From positions 37,387,708 to 37,451,707 of the forward strand of contig CM023532.1 of assembly GCA_013350335.1 (NCBI GenBank): DNA of 64,000 nt, in the 5' to 3' direction. This document shows positions 57,089-64,000 of this stretch, in pieces. This DNA comes from Chimonanthus salicifolius. Its lineage: Eukaryota; Streptophyta; Magnoliopsida; Laurales; Calycanthaceae. The notes beneath the pieces are model-generated. The model worked only from the letters and a program-made list of their open reading frames with translations, had not been told where the DNA came from and did no database searches. Positions within the stretch are counted from its first letter, which is position 1; each line of letters begins with the position of its first letter. A program made the translations under genes and the position numbers.

Positions 57089-58382
57089 GCCTCTGGAATT
57101 CAGAAGGCGTGAAATCAACGCCTACGGAATGTTGGATTGATGGAGAAATTTGGGGATTTTTGTGGATTTTGATCTGTAAGGCGTTCAAAGAAAGGATCAA
57201 AGGTCTCTTTACAGTAAAGTTCGTCTCTTTAACGGAGGACGAGAAAATATAAAGTTCAAGGGTTTCGCCGACGATTACGATAATTGTATATATGTGTTTT
57301 ATTTTTAAATATATACTATCATTTTTTAAAGGTAATACATGTAGGTATCCAATTTTCGGTCGAGAATGTTTTTTCAATACACTTATTATATTTTCTAATT
57401 TTTATTTTTTTTATAAAAAACACCAATTATGTAGGTCTATTTAGAATTCAAATATTAAAATACATCAAAAAAAAATTATAATCACCTAATTTTAATGGTT
57501 GAGATTTCGATGTGTTTTCTGTGGAAATTTTAAAGATACTTTGTAATTTTGACTACTAAAATTATGTGTTTAAAAAATTAATTTTAATTCTAAAATTTAG
57601 ACCATTCATAATATATTGAGTCTACTTTTGATCTTGATAATTTATTTATAATATAATTAATAACAAATAAAAAGTAAAATAGATTATGTATTTTGCTGTG
57701 CACATTCCTCATCTTTTGTATTTATTATATTATACTCCTTCTATCTCAAATTAGTTGTCTTACATGGATTTTGGAATTGTCCCAAATTAGTTGTCTCATT
57801 TATATTGGAGTAGTATAAAGTGTCTTAAAAATGGATGAGATTATATGTAGTATTAGCTTTATATAAAGAGTTCTTTAAAAGATACAGATCTTTCAGAGAC
57901 AACTAAAATGAGATGAAAAGAGTATAAACGTGCTTTGAGACAAAATTGTCTTTCACAATGAAACTTTTTTTTCTTCGCCTTTTTTCTTTTTCTTCTCTTG
58001 ATATTTTACATTTTAAAAAATCACTTTATATTCAAATTTCTCACAAAGTCAACCTTTATTTAACATATTTTTAAAATCTCTGTCTCCACCATCATTCTAT
58101 TCATTCCAAGTTTTTCTCCACAATGTTTAGTTTTTCTGAACATATTTTCTTCTATTTTTTATAATTTTTTAGTAGTGTCATGTCTCGTGTGATATTTTCA
58201 ATCCCCTAAACTCCTCCTTTAAACAACTAATTACACTTTAACATTCCACTAATGTTATTATAATGTCATAAAATTAGGTCATTCTGTAGAAATAAATAAA
58301 TCGAGTATTGTGTTAATCAAAGTGTATTATATCAATATATACAGTCTGTAGTCGACCCAATGGTTATCACAATCAAACTCAA
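57089..58382. other. RBM42 promoter side and AT-rich intergenic DNA
   Basis: 57089-57290 holds the RBM42 5' UTR and promoter, with a TATA-like TATATTTTC on the minus strand near 57250. The rest is AT-rich and contains a Stowaway-like MITE. No coding region. Confidence 0.5.
57733..57924. mobile_element. Stowaway-like (Tc1/mariner) MITE
   Basis: About 190 bp. The left end is TACTCCTTCTATCTCAAATTAG, the right end is an imperfect inverted match (CTAAAATGAGATGAAAAGAGTA), and TA lies on both sides. Ends of the CTCCYTC type followed by AAATTAGTTGTC are typical of plant Stowaway elements. No transposase. Confidence 0.7.
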
Positions 58383-59090
58383 TATAAGACCTAGACCCGA
58401 CCCAGATAGCTGAGTCCATTGAGAGCCGATCCAAGTGAAGGTGTGTAAGTGGGAGTGCATTTGAGAGTGGGAAAAAGAGTCCCACATTGAAAGTTTCTAA
58501 CTTCCGCATGGAGTTTATAAGTGGTTGCCCCCTCAACTCTAGTGGACACATTTTGGGCCTATCCTAGTGAGCCAGGCCCAATCCAAACTCGTGCAGGCTC
58601 GCGCTTGTGCGTGTGCACGTGTGGGCCCAAAGCAAACAATTTCCACTGAGTTGGACTCCAAGCTTTGTTTATGGGCCGGATCGTTACAAATGGTATCAAA
58701 GCCAAGTTCAGCACTCATACTATGTGGGTCTACTATCTTCCACTGGATTCATTGGGTCTAGCTGGGGATAGCTCCGAGCTTAAGGGGGTGGATTATGAGA
58801 CCCAGACGGGCGAGTCCATTGAGGGCCAATCCAAGTTAGGGGGTGTGAGTGGGAGTGCGTTTGAGAGTAGGAAAAAGAAGTCCTACATCGGAAGTTTCTG
58901 ACTTCCGCATGGGGATTATAAGTGGTTGCCCCCTCAACTATAGTGGACGGGTTTTGGGCCTATCCTGGTGAGCCAGGCCCAATGTAAAACCCTTGCGGGC
59001 TCACGCGTGTGCGTGCGCACGTGTGGGCCCAAAGCGGACAATTTCCATCGAGTTGGATTCCAAGTTCTGCTTATAGGCCGAGTCATTACA
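58383..59090 (+). mobile_element. TRIM retrotransposon (708 bp, two LTRs)
   Basis: LTRs at 58383-58688 (306 bp) and 58794-59090 (297 bp), both starting TAT.AGACC and ending TTACA. A primer-binding site, TGGTATCAAAGCC, begins 2 nt after the first LTR, and a purine tract, AAGGGGGTGGA, precedes the second. The 105-bp internal region codes nothing. Flanked by CTCAA on both sides (58378-58382 and 59091-59095). Confidence 0.88.
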
Positions 59091-59095
59091 CTCAA

Positions 59096-61124
59096 ACTCT
59101 TAACCTTATTATAGACCAAATACATCTCTTAATAAGAGATTAAACCAAACTTAGAGTCCTAAGTACACAATAATTTTACTAATTAATAAAACCTAAATAT
59201 ATTTTCAACACGCCCCCGCGAGCTGAAGTGTGAATGAACGCGAAACTTAGAATGTGAAAAAATGACAAATGAACTGCAAAAGTGGCACACCAATAGGCCA
59301 CAAAGATTTATTGGAGAAGTAGCACACTGGTTGAATACTAAAATTGGTTACAAAACCCATTCTAAAACAGGTTGGAACTGTTTGTTGTTGCTGCTCCATC
59401 TGCTGCTGTATTTGAGAGAGAGGGTTTCTGTTGTTGTTGCAATTGCATCTAATGCAATTACTTTTGGAAGTTTGTGGATCTGGAAATCTGACTTTTATGA
59501 GACGATGTCAAGTATGCTCTTGTTGGAGGAAGGAGTATTTTAAACAAGGATAAAACTCAACTGGTTGAAGAGGCAGCATTAACTGAATAAACACATATGG
59601 CGGCTTGTAAAAAAGAATGACACGGATGATGGCAGTGACAATAAGACAATTGTCCGACAAAAGTAAAGATCGTAATAAACGATAAATAAAAGCGATGAAT
59701 GGCTTGAGAAACATGGGCATGATAAATGCCAAAACAAGATTGACGCTATTACATCGATTAATTAGATCGGAAAGACTAGCAAACAAAAGGGCTGAAACCA
59801 TAAATGCCAACAAACAATGCCTGTAGTCATAAATGCCAGCATATAAAAAGTTGTAGTCATAAAAGCTAGTAAATATTGTAGCTATGAAGACCAGCAAATA
59901 TAAAGGCTGAAAAAGACAATTTGCGTCTCTTACTTCAGTTTATACAAGATTTCGTTTTCCATAAAAGTATTGGTATTTGACTTGCACAAATGCAATATTT
60001 CCAATAAGACAATATTAAGCCATGTATGAGAAATCGATGGATCCATATACGATGTTTGAATAATGAAAGTTGTGTACCATAATCAATACCTACACCAATG
60101 GTTGAAGAACCCAACATAACTAAATTAAGAAATAACTGAGCATGCCATGATATTACTAGGATTCATAGAAGAATTTATGGCTGGGGCCTATTAACAGGGC
60201 CTATGCATATCTAAAATATCTTTTAGACCATGATCAATTCTTTAGTTGGTGTTGTATATGCGACTAACTAAAAAGAAAAAGAATTGCAATAGCTAAATAA
60301 TAGTGTACAATGTCGGTCACTCATAACCTTTCAAAAAAAATGTTGGTATTACTAGATCTAATCTCCTACAAAAATTAAGAAATTCCACATATTTTTGACC
60401 AATTTAAGGTGAAAATAGAGTTGCTCCATAAACAAAATTGAGATAAAGTTGAGCCAAAAGATCTCTATCTAATATAAATTCACAAGGAAGTGATATCTAC
60501 GTGGGATCCCGTCAAGTATCTAAATTTGTACCATGCCCAAGAAAGAGACTTGACCACGAATAAATCATAACCAGTAAATATAGATTCCACATTCGTATAA
60601 AATAATTTAAATTTTGTGAAGAACTGAATATTCATTCTATTAATAGATTCAAATATTTTATTTTATTTAATATGAAAAATAAATTTAACAAATACTATTT
60701 TTATATATTAATTATTCTGAATATAAATTGAGATAAATGACTGAAACACTATTTGAAAATTTGTATAATTTTTCTTTCATAAGTTGAATAGTTATTTTTT
60801 ATTTGGTGGAAGTTATTTAATAATTATATTTATTTTAAAATATAATATTTTATTATTTTTATGACATAGATTCATTAAAATAATTATCATAAAACTGACA
60901 ATAAATTATAATTTTTATCAAAAAAAATTATTTCTTCTCGTATAGTTTTGCTAGAGTTACCAAGCAAACGCAGCAAAAAGATAATTTGTAGCTGCCGTTT
61001 GCAAGGGCAACTTCGTCAGTCGCAAGGTTCTTGTAACTTGACATTTTGGCAGCTGGGTTGGATTCTTTTCCTCTTCCGCTTCCAGGTCCAGGCGTCCTAC
61101 AGAGTTTTCCTCTGAGTTCTGTAA
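59096..61124. other. Intergenic, no gene recognised
   Basis: Open frames here (up to 129 codons) show no recognisable domain. 59820-59900 has a short repeat (GTAGTCATAAA.GC.AG). 60600-60930 is strongly AT-rich. 61000-61124 is the probable promoter and leader of the STK19-like gene. Confidence 0.5.
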
Positions 61125-62390
61125 ATGGAGAATACTTCTCATTCAATCGGCAGAAAACGTGATCGAGACGAAGATATCGAAGCCGAGAATTCCCAAAAAG
61201 ACGATTCCCCATGTTTAGGTCTCCTCTCTTCTCTTTCTCGTCTCAATTTTCATTTAAACTCACCTCTTTCATATATTGTATGTACCAATAGATCTGCACT
61301 ATGTAATGTTTTTGTTCGCATTTGCCTCGTGTGTACATATGCATATTTGTGTTGGAATTTTGGCGTGGCACAGACTCAAATCGCCGTCGTGTAATCACGG
61401 GCCTGTGTCGAACAGTGGACCCTTTTTTGGCCAATCAAAACCATCCAGGAACTATCGAACCTTCGACGCACTCACTGCAGTGATCCTTGGTTTTAAAACG
61501 AAATTCCCTTCAAATATGGGTCTCTAAAGTCAAGAGTGTGGATGATCACATAGTAGTTAAGGTGCAAGGTGCATGCCTTGGGACATGCCTTTAATTTAGA
61601 GAGCACACTTATTGAGATACTTCAGATTAGGAGTATATATTGACTAATATATTGTCTTTATCCCACAGAATTAGCAAAATACAATGTTCTTCATCCAAAG
61701 CATCAAAATGCATAGGAAATGGGACTTCCAACCATAGGATATAAATATGTAGTACAAATAAAACGACTACAACCACATTAAATTAAAGTTTATAATTAAG
61801 TATTACTAGCTAATAAATCATAGGGACATCATCGTCACTATTGAAGCCACTAATCTCATATATTTTGGGTCAATTTTCTGAGTTACTCTTCTCTTGCATT
61901 CTATCTACGAAAAGCCATATTCTTTTTGTTCCTCAATCCCGCATGTCTTTTTCTTCCATTCATAAGCCAGTGGTCCCCTCTCCTCCTTGTTCCTTTTACT
62001 TGCAGCCTACAAATTTTTCTCAAAGTTTGGGCCTCTTATATACATTACCATCCAAAACAAAATTTTACTCATTTTTCTCACAACTGCTCTATGAGTTTCT
62101 CTCAGCCAATTATCATAAACCTATGGAAAATATGCATTCTTATATGTACTGCTTAAATTTTAATATCTGCTGTCCACTAATGTTATAGGAACTTTGATGG
62201 CTAATCAGACAGGGCTAATTGATAACAATGCTTAAGAGCATTTACGTACATTAGTAGGTTTTTTTTGTTTTTTTTCTGTTGTGAGTGATGTAACTAATGT
62301 GTTTCCATGAATGCAGAAAACAACCTTACATTTAGTGATACTCTGGTAGCTCTTCAAATAATGCGTGCTCAGTTTCCTCACGTCGAGAAG
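61125..62390 (+). CDS. STK19: STK19-like protein, first two coding exons (continues past the right edge)
   Basis: Exon 1, 61125-61218 (31 codons plus one base), starts MENTSHSIGRKRDRDEDIE and is acidic and basic in patches. Exon 2, 62317-62390, encodes NNLTFSDTLVALQIMRAQF and ends PHVEK at a GT donor. This segment matches my memory of the start of the conserved domain of plant proteins called serine/threonine-protein kinase 19. The human protein is now seen as a winged-helix DNA-repair factor, not a kinase. I chose the donor at 61218 because it restores frame (phase 1, G+AA); a donor at 61213 would create a stop. The next exon is expected to encode a segment like VSIQPFVLR but is not visible before 64000. 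Confidence 0.65.
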
Positions 62391-64000
62391 GTCGATTCAA
62401 TGTCCTAAGCAATCTCATGTCATTTTATTTGAACATGTGGAAGTGGTGGCCAAGCATATAGAGGGACCTGCACATGTAGTTGAACACATGCATGGATGCA
62501 CCTATGTGCTTGGTATCTCTTGAAAGTTATTTCATGCATGTTATACCCCGTGGTTAAAAAGTTTGAAACTTGGATTCAACTTGAAGTCTTTTAAAGCTAC
62601 TCAAGTAACTTGAAATCACATTTTTTGCATATAGAGAAAGCTTTAACAATTATTTCCATATAAAGTAACTAGATTCTGAATAGATAGATGTGTCTTCAAG
62701 AAATGGCATGATCATATATTACCAACCAAATTGTTGTTATTACTTTTTATTTTTTATGTTTAAAGAAAAAAAACTGTTGCTAACAGTTAGCTATGGAGCT
62801 GGGGTATGTGGAACTACCTCTCACCGACTATCCCCAAATAATTTGATTCATACTTCCATCAGATCACATGAAATAGTGGGCCTTACCATTGAATTTGATG
62901 AGAGGCTGACTGACTATCCATCAATGAATTGATTCCTCACTGCCATAAGATCACATGAAATAGTGGCCCTTACCATTGAATTTGACAAGAGGGTGTAATT
63001 TGCCACAGATGATGAATAGTCCCCTACAATTCAAAACAACTGATTTAGATATTTCAATTTGGAAACTGCACTCCCTTGACACTAAAATTACCATTCAAGC
63101 CTTAAATACATACACACACACACACATATATGTATATATATTATATATAGTTGTAGACAGTGTTATAATATGAACATGCCTTTTTCCTTTTTAAGGAAAG
63201 AGTTCTATCTTTTTGTATAGTTTCTCGGACTATCTTATGTACGAGAGTTGACTTTCCTTTTCTATTGTATCTATAAAAGAAGTCCTTTGTACATATGGTG
63301 AGATTTGAGATTCATATGTTGGAGAGAACCGAATAAAACCCGTTTTCTTGAAAATTCTTGTTTTCCTCTAGGAGAATTCTTAGAGGCTGAAAATTTTCAC
63401 ATTAATCCCTTGTAAATTCTGCGATTTATTCCATTCGAATCGTAGTTTTCATCAATGCGGAATGTAGAATAATGGGACTTACAGTACCCTAGAATTAAAA
63501 TTTGAAGCAGAAGTCATTACTAGTCACTGAATTCAAATGCCTTGGAATCAGTTTCCATGTCACTGTTGATTTTGTTATATTTGAATTTGATGACTAGGAA
63601 TGACCTTTAGTTCTTAACTTTGGCTGTAAGGGAGTCCACAATTTTAAATACAATATGGTGGGGGCTCACTGACCCACTACATGTCATGTGTCAATAGATG
63701 TATTTTATGTTATTTTAACTAAAGTAACAAATTGTTTTCAATCTTGAGGCATGGCCTTTGCTACTTCCAAGATGCTGCTCCTGTATTGTGATTATGTCTC
63801 ACATCTTAAGTTTGTATCAGCACATGTATGAGTGATGTTGGTAAATAGTTACATGCCTTTTAGTACCTGTCTTGGACATTTCTTCTCAAAATTGATTGTT
63901 GCCTTTCACTCTTTCATTGTATCTGTATGTTGAGCTGATTATCCTCTTGGAACTTAAAGCTAACTTGAGACTACTTTCATAGCGGATTAGGGGGGTGATT
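62391..64000. other. Probable intron of the STK19-like gene with small repeats
   Basis: A direct duplicate of about 75 bp lies near 62840-62990 (GATCACATGAAATAGTGG.CCTTACC). A (CA)n/(TA)n microsatellite is at about 63111-63150. 63180-63440 looks like the end of an LTR (TATAAAAGAAGTCC, CCGAATAAAACCCG), but its borders could not be set. No further exon recognised. Confidence 0.45.

Noticed and set aside
57089..57118. Upstream start for RBM42 ten codons earlier
   Set aside because: The codon at 57118 on the minus strand is TTG, not ATG; the first ATG is at 57088.
63180..63440. LTR at the right end
   Set aside because: TATA and AATAAA-like sequences suggest it, but neither border nor target duplication can be placed.

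Overview
Nuclear DNA from a flowering plant, most likely a eudicot. The evidence is AT-rich non-coding DNA, short GT-AG introns, plant-type genes (NOP10, RBM42-like, an LRR receptor kinase family, a CC-NBS-LRR relic) and typical plant transposons (SINEs, TRIMs, hAT and Stowaway MITEs, solo LTRs). The species cannot be told from the sequence.

Layout. 0-4 kb: a partial unknown gene on the minus strand, then the complete three-exon NOP10 gene (956-3903, +). 4.6-45.2 kb: an accessory region built by repeated duplication of one unit carrying an MIK2-like LRR receptor kinase gene. Copy 1 (7430-10937) is nearly complete. Copy 2 (32337-38562) is cut in its kinase domain by a 1.74-kb solo LTR. Copy 3 (43068-44445) is a decayed 3' half. 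Pieces resembling NOP10 exon 3 lie at 12.43 and 42.22 kb, which suggests that the duplicated unit once reached into NOP10. A broken NBS-LRR fragment (41.2-42.16 kb) sits inside one duplicated flank. Between copies 1 and 2 (13.3-27 kb) there is no intact gene, only three copies of a repeat block about 5 kb apart, large nested palindromes, fold-back elements and nested DNA transposons.

45-64 kb: ordinary gene space. A complete six-exon RBM42-like RNA-binding protein gene runs on the minus strand (57088-47267) with a 4.5-kb first intron full of repeats. Then come a Stowaway-like MITE, a TRIM element and the first two coding exons of an STK19-like gene (61125-62390, +) that runs off the right edge.

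How the parts relate. NOP10 and RBM42 are housekeeping RNA-biology genes and STK19 is linked to DNA repair; they frame a receptor cluster evolving by unequal exchange. In the cluster a 144-bp module (two LRRs) is present 4 times in copy 1 and 10 times in copy 2, the leader of copy 1 is triplicated, and copy 2 has become a receptor lacking most of its kinase plus a separate kinase ORF whose start codon comes from the LTR. Many insertions can be ordered in time because paralogous units keep the empty site.
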